Positions 30,528 to 41,318 of a stretch of 64,000 bases of DNA are shown here, piece by piece. Origin of the DNA: Pseudoneurospora amorphoporcata (lineage: Eukaryota > Ascomycota > Sordariomycetes > Sordariales > Sordariaceae); the NCBI GenBank assembly GCA_033297205.1, contig MU859064.1, forward strand, positions 310,001 to 374,000. Direction: 5' to 3'. The position numbers and the translations under genes are program-made. Under the pieces are notes generated by a model. It worked only from the letters and a program-made list of their open reading frames with translations, searched no databases and was not told the origin of the DNA. Within the stretch, counting starts at the first letter, position 1. Each line of letters begins with the position of its first letter.

Positions 30528-30683
30528 GTTGAAGTGCGTGCGATTTGAAGAGACTAATTGCTGTGATTGCTGCCGTTGAGACTGAACGTTCGTTTATAGG
30601 TCTGACAAGTCATGATAGATATTAGTAAAGTCCTCTGTTAACCTTACAATGCCTCGGAGGAATAAGCAAAGGCTTTGAAGCAA
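30528..30683 (-). other. Two upstream spliced exons of the two-TM gene
   Basis: Minus-strand segments 30683-30648 and 30601-30528 are bounded by good splice sites: CCTAG before, GTAAGG after the first; GTCAG before, GTAAGT after the second. Joined, they have a protein-like open frame (CFKAFAYSSEALPINERS, then TAAITAISLFKSHALQ) but no ATG upstream. That frame enters the next exon out of phase with the main protein if the best donor is used. So they are either untranslated leader or a missed alternative coding start. Confidence 0.4.
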
Positions 30684-32548
30684 CTAGGTGAGTTAGGAAA
30701 GATTGTATGTAGGAAAGGGCAACAAGACGCGCAGAGATATAATCGAAATGTGTGGAAGTGTAGCTTTCAGGAGCTGGCAAAGGCTTGAGACAAGCTGTAC
30801 TGTCAACCTTGTAGACTCAGCGATGACGCTGGGCAGTGACGACAGTTATACGGGAGCAATGATGCCGTACTGTACTCGGAGGTTGTGACACCGTAGGTAG
30901 GCGGGGAGAGTCGCTTTGCTTGTTGCAATGCCGGGAAAAGCCGACGGCGGGAGACCCAAAGGCGATGCCATGGACACCTGGGGGCTATGATGTGACGCTA
31001 GGGATACTTGTGTAAAGGGATTTGGGCGCCATTCATGTGATGCCGGGGTATACCGAATCATCGAACGGGCGAAGTATAGAGGGAACTCGGGGCTACCCGG
31101 AGGGTATATTCACAGACACCCACTTGGTATGGAGTGAAACCCAGGATTGTGATGCGAATGAGGGTGAGGGGACATAATGTAGTAGGGTTGGAGACATCGA
31201 GAACAGGGGAAAGGACTTCTGCCATTGCGCAGGATGGCATGCTCTGGAGCAAAGTTCTGACGGCGTTAATGAGGATCCAAGTGTCGCAAGGGCTGATCAC
31301 ATAATTCTGATTTCCAGTGCTTATTGGAGAAGACATCAGGGTCTGGGGCGATGTGTTGCTAGTGTTGGTCCATATCGGAAAAGCAGAAGATAGGACAAAG
31401 AGTAAAAGAATTGAATTTGAAGACGTGCAAGGACCGAACAGTGGGAAAATGGAATTTGTGTGTATATGATATAGGAAAGATCTGCCTTACCGTTTGGGGG
31501 CGGGGCACTGGTATTAACGATGCTGAAGAAGAGAAAAAGGAAAAGTTTAAACATGGGCTGGGGGGAGAGGAGTTATATAGGCGGGAGGCCAGATCTGCCC
31601 TATTCAAAATCCCGACTCCTGAGCAGTAGCTGCCAAACTTCAGTGTTCGCTTCTGCCATGTGCAACTGCAAAACTGAAGAGTCTTTTCAGTTGATTGGCC
31701 AGGCAGCCATCATGAGCTCTTCAGTCTACAGAAGGTAGGTGGACAGTACCTCTAGAGGTAGGCTTAGATGACATGACAGATGCGCGACAGCGGTGCAGGG
31801 ACTCGGAGTTTGCACGCACGATGCCCGTCCACTACCCGCCAGCCGCTGCTTCCATCTACTGAGGGAAACTGGAGAAGTCTTGACAACCTTGACCAACTCA
31901 TGAGTTAGCCGTTCAAGTGTCCCCTACTCTCGTCAACGTCGCGCCTTTCTCGCATCGTTTACACAAGGTAGTCGTGGCCAGTCGTCCTTTCCGTATCACT
32001 TGGCCAGATCATGGAATAACCATAGTACTGGTAATCTATGGTCATATCTGCCCTCTCATCAGGGCAGATGCCTCCTACTGTCATGTAAAGGGAAACCTTC
32101 ACGAAGCCGCGTCCCCTCTTTCTCACGACCCACCTAGAGGTATGAACAACCTGGAAGTGGGAAGTCGCCATGGCTGCGGGGCCACAACGTCGCATAGAGG
32201 GACCTACTACGCTTATGAAAATGAAGAGAATTGCCTTGATTGTGTTTTATTCCGTTCGGCTTGTGACTCTCCACAAGATGGTATTAATAATACACACGTC
32301 GGATCATACCAGTCCCAGCCAGTACCTTGAACAAGCAAAGAATTGTAACCTTATTATGCTGTCACAGTATGTACGACCTAGAAATCGTCCTACTTGATGT
32401 TGACTTTTGGCTTTCTGGCTGGTCCTTGCTTGCTACCAGCCACACAAGTGTTCATCATCCAGAGGCAACCATCCATCCATCCATCTATCCAGCCTTCCAT
32501 ATCCCATGTTCAATCATCTCTCAACATCCTATGATCCCATCAAATCCA
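30684..32548. other. Intergenic around the weak 92-aa ORF
   Basis: Besides the doubtful ORF at 31058 there is nothing with coding features. The right part is the 3' flank of the seven-TM gene and contains a short CATC microsatellite at about 32468. Confidence 0.5.
31058..31336 (-). CDS. Possible small protein of 92 aa (weak)
   Basis: An intronless ORF starting MSSPISTGNQNYVIS, with C-leaning third positions in part and a TATA-type TATATAAC about 240 bp upstream on the same strand (near 31575). It has no domain, signal peptide or recognisable relative. A second ORF (31336-31554), starting MFKLFLFLFFSIV with a signal-like leader, ends exactly at its start. Either could be noise; I record it because the TATA element fits the strand. 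Confidence 0.2.
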   Translation of the reverse strand: MSSPISTGNQNYVISPCDTWILINAVRTLLQSMPSCAMAEVLSPVLDVSNPTTLCPLTLIRITILGFTPYQVGVCEYTLRVAPSSLYTSPVR

Positions 32549-34430
32549 TCACATTGACCTAACAGCCTGCTCCAGCCCCAAATCCCCCGTACCGGTACGC
32601 ACCGAAACATCATCACTATGACTATGCACGGCATGCACAAACCCCTTCAAGTCCGCCGTACTGCTTAGGTCTTCCTCCTCCCTACATGAGATTGACACAG
32701 ACGTAGTGTCGCTGTTCGCTTTCATCGACTCGGCTAAAGTTGTCGTGGTATTATACGTCGTTGTCCTTGTCGTGGTTGCCGTCTTCGTATTGATTTCATA
32801 TGACGGCCTACTATCCGACGACTTCCTCCCAGCCGCTGAAAGAGGAAAATCGGGATGTAGAAACTCCTGATATCGCTCTCGGCCGCTCACTGGCATCTCG
32901 CTCAGCGGGACATCCCCCGCGGTCGCCATCGTCGTCGTGGCTGGCCGCGGGCCGGACTGCTGCTGCTGTCCACTAGTGTCGGGAGCTTCGATCCATGAGA
33001 GAGGCCGCCCAAACGCGTTGCGACACGGTCTCCTGCCTACTGTCAGGGGTGGCTCGCTACTGGCGGCAGAGGGTGCGCCCGTGGCACCTGGTTCGGGGCT
33101 GTTGTCGTTGTTGACACGCGGATCAAGAAAGCCGGGGAAGAAGCGGACGATAAGAGGCTTGAGGGTCATGACGCAGGCGACGGCGATGGCGATGTGGACT
33201 TCGAGTGCGGTCCAGTAGGTGAGCTCGCCGGTGCTGAAGGTCATGTCCTTCACTTTGATGTTTTGGGAAGCATAAAGGTAAAAGAGCCGGACCAGTGAGA
33301 TGATGCACACGCTGTTGGGTAGTAATATAGGGCGATGAGTACATGCATTTCGGCTAGTGAGAGTGTGTTGCGGTCTGAAGGTAAAAAGACTTACACGAAG
33401 CCCACACCGAAGATGCCGATGACAAAGAGCTTTTGTCGCCTGGGTAGCTTCAAGGGACCCACTATTGGAATGGGAAGAAGAAATATAAGAAAGTCCGTGA
33501 TTATTGTCATACTGAGGACGCCCAAAGGCAAGAAGTGTCAGCTTATCAGTTTGAGAAATCTGGAAAAATGTAAGATCTTTTGGAAGCATCCTAACCCTGT
33601 GCAGCTCCAGTACCACCGGGTGTCATGACAGTTGGCCGGGGTGTCAGGCCCCCGAACTTTGTTAGGATCCCAGTAATCTTGCAGTGGTACACAGGCCGTG
33701 AAAATTACTAGAACCGTGTAGGCACTGGTAACACAGACAATGGCGAGGACAGCATATGTAGCTCGGCGTGCCGATTCGACGGTGAATAAGGTGAGATATA
33801 AGAGGCAGATAGAGATCTTGGTCATCGCCAGCGACAAGAAGTACAGCAATACGGAGGCCCAGAATCCCTATTATAACCATCATTATGAGCTAGGTCAGTG
33901 TGAGTTCCAGACGATGCTGCGGGGGCAAGCAACTCGATCATATGGGAGGAGGACAGTGGCACCCACCCCCATTAGAGGCACATAGTTGGCCTTGAGATCG
34001 ACGTTCCATTCGTGTTTGCCCAAACCAGATGCAATTTCTGTGCCGTTGTTAGATTTGCGTTCGTTAAATCAAAGTAGGGAGTTTGTGACATACCAATGGT
34101 GAGGCTACTAGACATTCCCGCTGCTGCTATCTGGTAAGATAACGTTAGAATATAAAGCCCGAATGTGGCGTGCTAGGAGCTTAGCCGTTAACCAACCAGA
34201 GAGACCAAAATGCACCAATCTGACGCCCCAAGCCCGTTAACAACCCTGGACCGCGCCCAAAACCTCAAAGCGACGAAAACGACAGCAACACTCCATGTCG
34301 TCCAAATAGCTCCCAGCATTGAAGGGCCATAATCTTCATTTTTAAGGTATCCGTAGGGTGGCGGTGTCGTCTTCTTATCTTCAGACCTGTACAGCACATA
34401 GGCCTCAGAACCGTACCTGCTCTCATGCAT
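32549..34430 (-). CDS. PTH11-like seven-transmembrane protein (fungal rhodopsin-type domain)
   Basis: Six exons: 34430-34197, 34130-34094, 34037-33967, 33867-33596, 33511-33395 and 33311-32549, all in phase, giving 497 aa. Donors are GTTGGT, GTATGT, GTGGGT, GTTAGG and GTAAGT; acceptors all end in AG, four with CAG. After a 40-residue N-terminus come helices with family marks: ASDWCILVSL after helix 2, GLGKHEWNVDL in the first outer loop, FWASVLLYFLSLAMTKISIC with the conserved T-K-x-S-I, ACVPLQDYWDP, then TGMTIITDFLIFLLPIPIV with the helix-5 aspartate and prolines, and LPRRQKLFVIG. The long tail (residues about 310-497) is Ser/Thr-rich and disordered, with a Thr-rich stretch. This class includes putative surface sensors; ligand unknown. 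There is no CFEM domain, unlike the relic at 4960. Confidence 0.88.
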
Positions 34431-36597
34431 GCCGGGGACGACAAGAGCATCGAGGGGAACGAAACTCTGTAACAGCTGTAGGAAAGGGCGAAGGATATAT
34501 GCCTCTAGCCACGGTTACCCCAACAGGTCGGTCGGTAGTTGGGTAGGGCTCGAGGTTTGTATACATTGATTTGTTTACGATCTTTCAAAATGCGAGACTG
34601 GGACCCGGGGGATTGGTGGCGTCCGCAAGTATGTTATTGCGATTGCTTTTTTCCGGTAAAGGTAACAAGAAACCTGGCAGGATGTGAATTTCGTCAAAAG
34701 ATCACCGGTAAGTCGACAAAGAAATGTGACTGAATCAAGAAACAGTAATCACGCTTTGCTATGGGGATGACGGGAGCTGTCGAGCGCGGATAACCCGGTT
34801 GGCTGCCTCGACCTAGAAGTTCGAGCGAAGTTGATACCGGGCAACTAACTATGAGAGCCAGTCACTTGTCAGTTGTAGTGTTATCAAACTCTGAAATAAA
34901 CCTACTTCTCCTTCTCCCCCGGTATGAACAGAGGAGAATCTCCGAGACTCTCGCCTCGCTCAGGGATTTTCACCTGGCGACCTTCCTCGGTCAAGCGGGC
35001 GATACTGAACTGTTTGTTGGCAGCTGACGTCTAATCTGACCTGGCCGTATTCGGGCCTTGTTGAAATGAGATCGGTCCCAGCCAGACGGTACGCGATGGA
35101 TCCTACGGGGCTGGGCACAAGTGCCGACCCGTTGGGTTACAGTGGCTGTCGGAAGGGATGGTAGTAGTAGTATGTCCCAGATTTTGAGGCAGTCCTCAAG
35201 TCCACGCCTTCCGAGGTCCCTGGTGGTTTCTGGGTAAGGTAAAACAAGTGAAGGGGACAAACACAACGGGGTGACACCTTGGACTGCTCGAGGTGGGCAC
35301 GGCAAAGACTGGTGTAAGGTAAAGTAGCGGGCGATCAAGAAGGAGAAGAGATGATCATGTTATTTCCGCAAAACCATGGCAACTAGATAGAACACAGTGT
35401 CGCGAATGGTTGATAGAAGGTGCATGACGATATGCCAGTCGAACGGTTGTGGTCAAAGACGCGGAGCTAGTGTAGTGTAGTGGAGGGCCTGGCCAGGATC
35501 GTCACAGGCTGAATGGAAATCCTCCTCGAACCCCCTGGCCTCATGCCAGTTCTCAATGGTTGCGCCGACTCGACTTGATTTGTTGCGCACAGCGGAGCTT
35601 ACAGCCAAGCCGGTCCGGCCAGCCCCGAGAAAACAATGAGCGAATAAGGTAGGTTTGTTTACATTGTGATGAACACCTCGCTCGCCCTTGTAGACTTGGT
35701 CGGAATCAGCCTCATGGGTTGGAGATAGCAAGTTGATGAGGAGCGGCGAGCTGAGCATGCTCCCCCGACGACAACATGACAAGAGGGAAAAAGGGGGAGG
35801 TCTTTTTGACGAGCCTGCCTTCACACATTGTGCTGCCAGATGACTGTACCGCGTCTGGTCATCCATTCCCCCCAACACGCATATCCACGGAGAGAAAAGT
35901 CCGTACTGTCATACGTTGACTAGAGTTGGGTGGCTTCACCGCCCTTCTCACGCATCAAAGTGACCACTGGCCGCTCGCTATTCGGCACTCTGAGCCTGGA
36001 AAGGGACCGAGATATAGAACGACGGGAGGGGAGCCGGCGGGAGTGAGATTGAGGTTGGTGCTCCCAGCTGACCACTGAGCCAGACCCTGGTGTGGGGTGC
36101 ATTAGCCCGTCCACAGGGGCTGCGCGAACCGTGCCCACGGCGCTCCAAGGTGGGTTGGGGACGAACGGGATGGCGGGGGTGCTCGCGGGCCTCGGGCCAG
36201 TCAGCAGCTGCGGGGCTTTAGTGTACCCGCTTCACCAATCCCTGCCCTGCTCCTGCACGTTGTGAAGGTCCAGAAAATTTCCCAACGGCGCCCTCCCATC
36301 GCGGCGGGGGCAGGCAAAGAAAGTCGTGCAAAGAGGTGCTTGGCCGAATCATCTTGGGATCTCCGAGAAGTCGAGACACACTTCGCCGAGCACCAAAACA
36401 TCTACTTGTGTCATAGACAAACATTCCACGATACCATTATTGGCTAATTGACTCATCCGGACAACAATATTGCCATTCCGAATAGACATAACCCCAGTAT
36501 CGCTTTGTCTACAACCGTCGTCTCCAAGAACCCCAATAACCCCCAAGAGACGGCACATACCACGAAACCCTAGCCGAATTCCCAACCTCTTCCCACC
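34431..36597. other. Intergenic between divergent genes
   Basis: Promoters of the seven-TM gene (-) and RPC37 (+). The largest ORF (35453-35878, minus) has no family features and no codon bias. Nothing else found. Confidence 0.55.
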
Positions 36598-37905
36598 ATG
36601 GATCCCCAACGACCAACAACCACAAACCCCCCAGAAGACGACGACCCCATCGTCGCCACCTACAACGTCTTCATCAAGCCGCCCCTCCCCTCAGACCGCA
36701 AGCTCGTCGTACTCCGCTACGTCACCAAGACCGCCCAAGACCCATCCTCCATCAAGCCGCCACGGATCAACAGCTTCCGCGTGAAGCCCGAAACCGGCAT
36801 CTACGAGGTCGACATCCCTCTCGAGACGGCCGATGGCTACAACAAGGGCAAGGGCATCGCGTGGGGCGTGGCCCTAGCCAAGAGCATGGAGTCCAAGAAG
36901 GGCGGCAGCTTGGGGCTGGCTGGTGGTTTCAACATTGGTGGACAGGGAGGATCGTCACGTGGTGGGCCTGGTGCTGCAGGTGGTGGTGGACGTCGTGCTG
37001 CTAATAACGGAGATGAGGACGAAGCGCAGAATCTGAGCTGGCCTGAGGCTGTGGCGCAGGGGAAAGCCATCATCGACCAGAAGTTGACGGGTAGCCGAAG
37101 CGCGGGCGAGGATTACGTGAAGCATATGGTTGGTGTGTTCCAAGGAAGTGAGTCCGCCCGTATCCATCCTCCTCTCCCCTCCCCATCAGCTCACTAACTT
37201 TTCGCCCCTACAGACAACCTCCACCTAACCCCCGTAACCTCCCTCGTCCAACTCCGGCCCGTAGCACCCTACCTCGACGCCGCCACCGAGCAAGAGCGTC
37301 TCTCGCGCCTCGGCCCCGGCCCCGCCGCCAATGGTCCCGCCGACAAGCAGGCGGCGGGCCGCGCGATCCACATGTCCATCAAGTCGTCAGACACCGGCGG
37401 TGCGGGAGCAGCAGCCGAGACCATGGCGGACCGCTTGCGCGCCGTGCAGACGGAACCCTGGCACAACCTCAAGTGGTACCACGACGAGCACGGCGAGGCG
37501 TGGGATACGTATAATGAGTGCATGCTTTTGAGGTCGAGCGAGGCAGCCAATGGTGCGCCGGCTCAAAATGAGGAGGATGAAGAGAAGAAGAAGGAGAAGG
37601 CAAAGGAAGAGAAGAAGGATGGGGAGAAAGCTGATGCGGCGGCGGCAGCGGCAGAACCGACGGATGATAGTGGAGCGCCGGATCTGGTTGAGAAGGTGAA
37701 CAGGTTGCAGTCTGATTGGGGCGAGGAGCAAATCCTGCGGTCCATCAACGGGTTGGGGCCAAATGATAAGAAGCCCGGTGAGGAGGCGGTTTCGGTGCCT
37801 TCGGTTTTCGGCACGAAAAAGGCCAACGCAACCACGTCGATGGCTAACAAGGTTCAGGTTAATAACAAGGGAAAGGGGAAGGCGGATGCTATGCAGCTGG
37901 ACTAA
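36598..37905 (+). CDS. rpc37: RNA polymerase III subunit RPC37/RPC5
   Basis: Two exons, 36598-37147 and 37214-37905, encode 413 aa. The 66-bp intron has donor GTGAGT, branch CACTAAC and acceptor CTACAG, and joins VFQG to NNLHLTPV. The N-terminal domain matches the Sin/RPC5 family: DPIVATYNVFIKPPL, LVVLRYV, then a conserved YEVDIPLETADGYNKGKG. In exon 2 the second family block LTPVTSLVQLRPVAPYLDAA is followed by IHMSIKSSD. RPC37 pairs with RPC53 as a TFIIF-like module in termination and reinitiation. Fungal-specific additions are a Gly-rich insert (about residues 105-135) and a long Lys/Glu-rich low-complexity stretch (about 310-345). Protein is longer than yeast Rpc37 (282 aa) because of these. 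The ATG has a strong context (caccATGg). Confidence 0.93.
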
Positions 37906-38752
37906 AGTCGTAGACTATCGGCGGTAAGAGAAGAAGCTTGTGCGTCCGAAGTTGAAGCGGCAAAGGCTATAGGAAAAAAGCGGGCAAAAAGGACAACTTG
38001 CGAAGAGATAACAGCGCAACATGATGAGCCTTTCTGAAGCGGGAGGGAGGCCCTCGATAGAGGTCGTCAACTACCACCTTACTACTACCCTTTGGTTAAC
38101 CGATAGATTCTCTTCTGAATTTCAAAAAATATACGATACCCTACAACTCACTCGACTCCCTTTCTTTCCCACGGCTTCCTTCTCAATAACCTGCTCCATG
38201 ACAAAAAATGGTCATGGTGACAGGTGTGTAGTCATGATGATCAATCATGGTTGACTTCGACTCGCAAAACCCAATCCAACCCCTTTTTGGTTCCCCTATT
38301 CTACAGCCAGGTGTGTCTCGTTTCATCCCATCCATCCATCCATCCATCCATCCATCCATCCATACAACAATGCCGAGGTATATAAAAACCAACCGCCAAG
38401 TTCTTTTCTTTCTTCCCCGACAATGCAAATGTTGGAACTTGGGAAGAAACTCACCTTGCCCACCCAGGAAGTTTACCCTCTAGTAGTAGGTAAGCCAAAA
38501 ATGTTTGCTAGGGTAGGCAATCCCCATCGCCATGGCCCAGATACGCTTTTCTCCGTCCGTTCCAAGAAGTATGGGCGAGCCTCTAAATATCTCGAGAGCT
38601 CTTCAAAAAAGATCGCTGACAAAACGCGATGCAGTCAGCGCAACTTTTCCGGTTCCTTAATGATGATAGTCGTCGTTGCTTAACCACCCGCCCAGATGGT
38701 TTTTGCAACCGACTTTCAAAGTCTGTGTGTGTGTAGTGAATAGCCAAGTTGC
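37906..38752. other. Intergenic between converging RPC37 and Pat1
   Basis: Contains 3' flanks of both genes and the CATC microsatellite. No ORF with support. Confidence 0.65.
38325..38364. repeat. CATC tetranucleotide microsatellite
   Basis: About nine CATC units in the 3' flank between RPC37 and Pat1. No gene overlaps it. Confidence 0.9.
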
Positions 38753-41318
38753 TCATTGAAGCAGTTCAACGTCGAGACCGATCGACCGCATGAAGAGGTT
38801 AACGTTCTGCAGGCGCTCCCCGGCGAGTGCTGGAGGCAGGGTCTTGGCGAGGCTGACGGTATCCATGACACGGTCCTTGACAGCAATGACAAGTCTTTGC
38901 TGCTGGTCGGGGCTAGCACCAATACCGATAGCCGCGAGAAGCTGCCAGACGTATGTATCTTGATCGGGGGCAATGCTACCGGGGAAGATGTACGGAAGAG
39001 TGGGCTCGAGTTTGTTGAAGAATTGAGTGTAAGTCATATCCCTGTGTATATTGTTAGCATGCGGTTCAAGTCTCATAGTATAAGGGAACTTACCAAGAAC
39101 GCCAATCCTGTTCGGTGCCCCCGTTGTTATGCTTAATGAGCTCCGCCCGACTGAGAATCATGGTAAGCATTGACGCTCCGATTCTACTCTTGGCGATGAC
39201 GTCCACGTTCCGCGTGCACACAAGGCCGAGGATGCCGGCAACAAGGTCGAGGCCGAGTTCGTTCATGAACGTAAACAGCGTAGTTACTATAGCAGCTGAG
39301 AACAGCTCAATGTTTTCACGCATAGCGGCGTTGAACTGGATGTCATCAGTTGTAACCTGAGCTTCTCGGACAACATCGAGTTGGTCGAGATTCAGGACAA
39401 TGCGTGTAAAAATAGTAATCCTCTGCTCGTGGTTCGTGTGACGGAAGATGCGCGGTATGGCTTTCTTGCCCTTGTTGTAACAAAGAAGGGCCATGAAGGG
39501 GTGGATGCGGCCCGGCTGCTCCATATCCTGCACCCTCAGAGCCTTCCAAAGCTGCTCATTCAACGCCTGTCCCTCGTTGCTCCATGCAAAGACCTTCGCA
39601 AGAGCTTCTTGATCATCCTCAGCAGGCGCCATAGGCATGTTACGTTCGTGGTCTTCCATCTTCATGAGTGTGGTGTATACCAACTCGAGCGCTCTCAGCT
39701 CCGACTTCTTGTCCCTTCCATTGATAGGATGCAGCGCCTTCTTCACATCGTTGGCGCTGTCGTTACGCTTGATGTTGAGAAGCGGCTTCGGGGTCTTGGC
39801 GTTGCTGAAGGAAATCTTACCCAAGCTACCTTCAATGACAAGCTGCTTGTTCTTGGGCTTGTTCTTGGCCGCCTCAACAGCGCGCTGGACCTGTTGTTCC
39901 ATCCTCTGCATATGGTTCTCAGGACCCCTATTATGGCGGCGCATACCTCCCTGGCGGCCTCCTGTCTGGAACAGATAGGTCTGAGCAAACTGGTTCAGAG
40001 GCTGACTGGGGTGCTGACGATGGCCAGCCTGGATCTGACTATGGACTTGGTAGTAAAAGTCCTCGGCAAGTGACTCGTCTGTGCCGTGTTCATTAGGATT
40101 TCCAGTGGCCGCAACAAGCTGTTGGAGCTGGATTCGGGTAATAAAGTTCTTGTCCTGTGGCGTCATGATACCATTGTCGCGAGACATTTGGAAGATCTTG
40201 TGGTTGCGTTTGGCGCGTTTAGCTTCCTGTTCAAGATACGCAGCCTTTTCCTCCTCCGAGAGCTGGGCCAGTTGGGCGGGATGAAGAATAACAGGGGGCT
40301 GGCGGGGAAGAGAGCTTTGCTGCCTGTGGCCCTGATGGGCGGACTGAGGACCGGACGGAGGCGTAGGTTGAATAGGCAGGCCGATCTTAGCTGCATCGCC
40401 TGAAAGACGGTTGGGGTTCTGCAGGATCTGAGTGGGCTGCTGAGGAGCAACAGGCTGCTGATGCTGTTGAATAGCGGGCGGTTGGGAAGAGGGCTGGGCG
40501 GGCGTAGCAGGCTTCGAGTGAGGCCGCTGGAGGATTGTCATGGGATGCCCTTGCGGTTGATGGTATAGGGGCTCAACGACACCGGCCTGGAAATGGGCCT
40601 GCGCCTGGTTCTGACCTTGCTGCTGGTAGAGGTAAGCCTGCTCGTGGGGGATTTGATGGGGCTGATGCTGAGGAGCGGGAGATGGAGTGGCCGCCTTCGC
40701 CTGGGCGCGCATCTGGGCCTCGACCTCCTCAAGACTCAGCATCTTGCGGCCACCAGAGGGAGCACTAGGAACGGCAGGCTGAGCAGGCGGCGGCGGCTGC
40801 TTCTTCGGCGCGACGCCCCAGAGAGCAGCGTCAACCTGAAGATCCTCGATCGGCTGCTCGTGGTATTTTTCATAGCCAGTCCTGGCAGGTTTAGCCGGGG
40901 CCTGCGGGAAATAGTTGTACGAGGGCCCGCCGAACGAGGGTCCGGCGTAGGAGGGTCCGGCGGTGGACGTATAGGCCGATGGCTGCGCGACAGGCTGAGG
41001 AGCCTTGGCGGCTGGTTGTTGGCGGTTGAAACGAACATTTTCCTCCTCAATGACGTCGGCGACCTTGGCGGTCTGGCCGAAGAAGTCAAAGTCTTTGCCT
41101 ATGGGACCGGGCGCGCCGGTATCGTCGCCAAAGGTATCGTCGTTGAAGACATCATCGGTCTCATCCAGCTGGTCACCCAAGCCGTCATAAGTGTCCTCAA
41201 AGTCGATCTCTTCGGCTTCCTCCTCCCTGTTGGCTAGGCTGGCAAACGGATCGTGAGCCTGGGAGAAGCCGGGGGCGGCGGTATTATGGCGAGACTGGTC
41301 GAAGTTGAAGAAAGACAT
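38753..41318 (-). CDS. pat1: mRNA decapping activator Pat1
   Basis: Two exons, 41318-39094 and 39041-38753, encode 837 aa; the 52-bp intron has donor GTAAGT, branch GCTAAC and acceptor CACAG and joins DWRSW to DMTYTQFF. The N-terminus MSFFNFDQSRHN with FDFFGQT matches the Dhh1-binding region of Pat1 proteins, followed by an acidic stretch (residues about 30-70). A long Gln/Pro-rich, low-complexity middle follows (about 130-360). The PAT core begins with MRRHNRGPENHMQRMEQQVQRA and LVIEGSLGKISFSNAK, and continues as a helical C-terminal domain to the end. Pat1 links Lsm1-7 to the decapping enzyme in P-bodies. Family and length are as expected. The conserved last exon (IFPGSIAPDQDTYVW) supports the splice. 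Confidence 0.95.

Noticed and set aside
35453..35878. 141-codon minus-strand ORF
   Set aside because: No recognisable feature or codon bias.
38325..38364. Possible CRISPR-like periodicity
   Set aside because: It is a simple CATC microsatellite with no spacers; the genome is eukaryotic.
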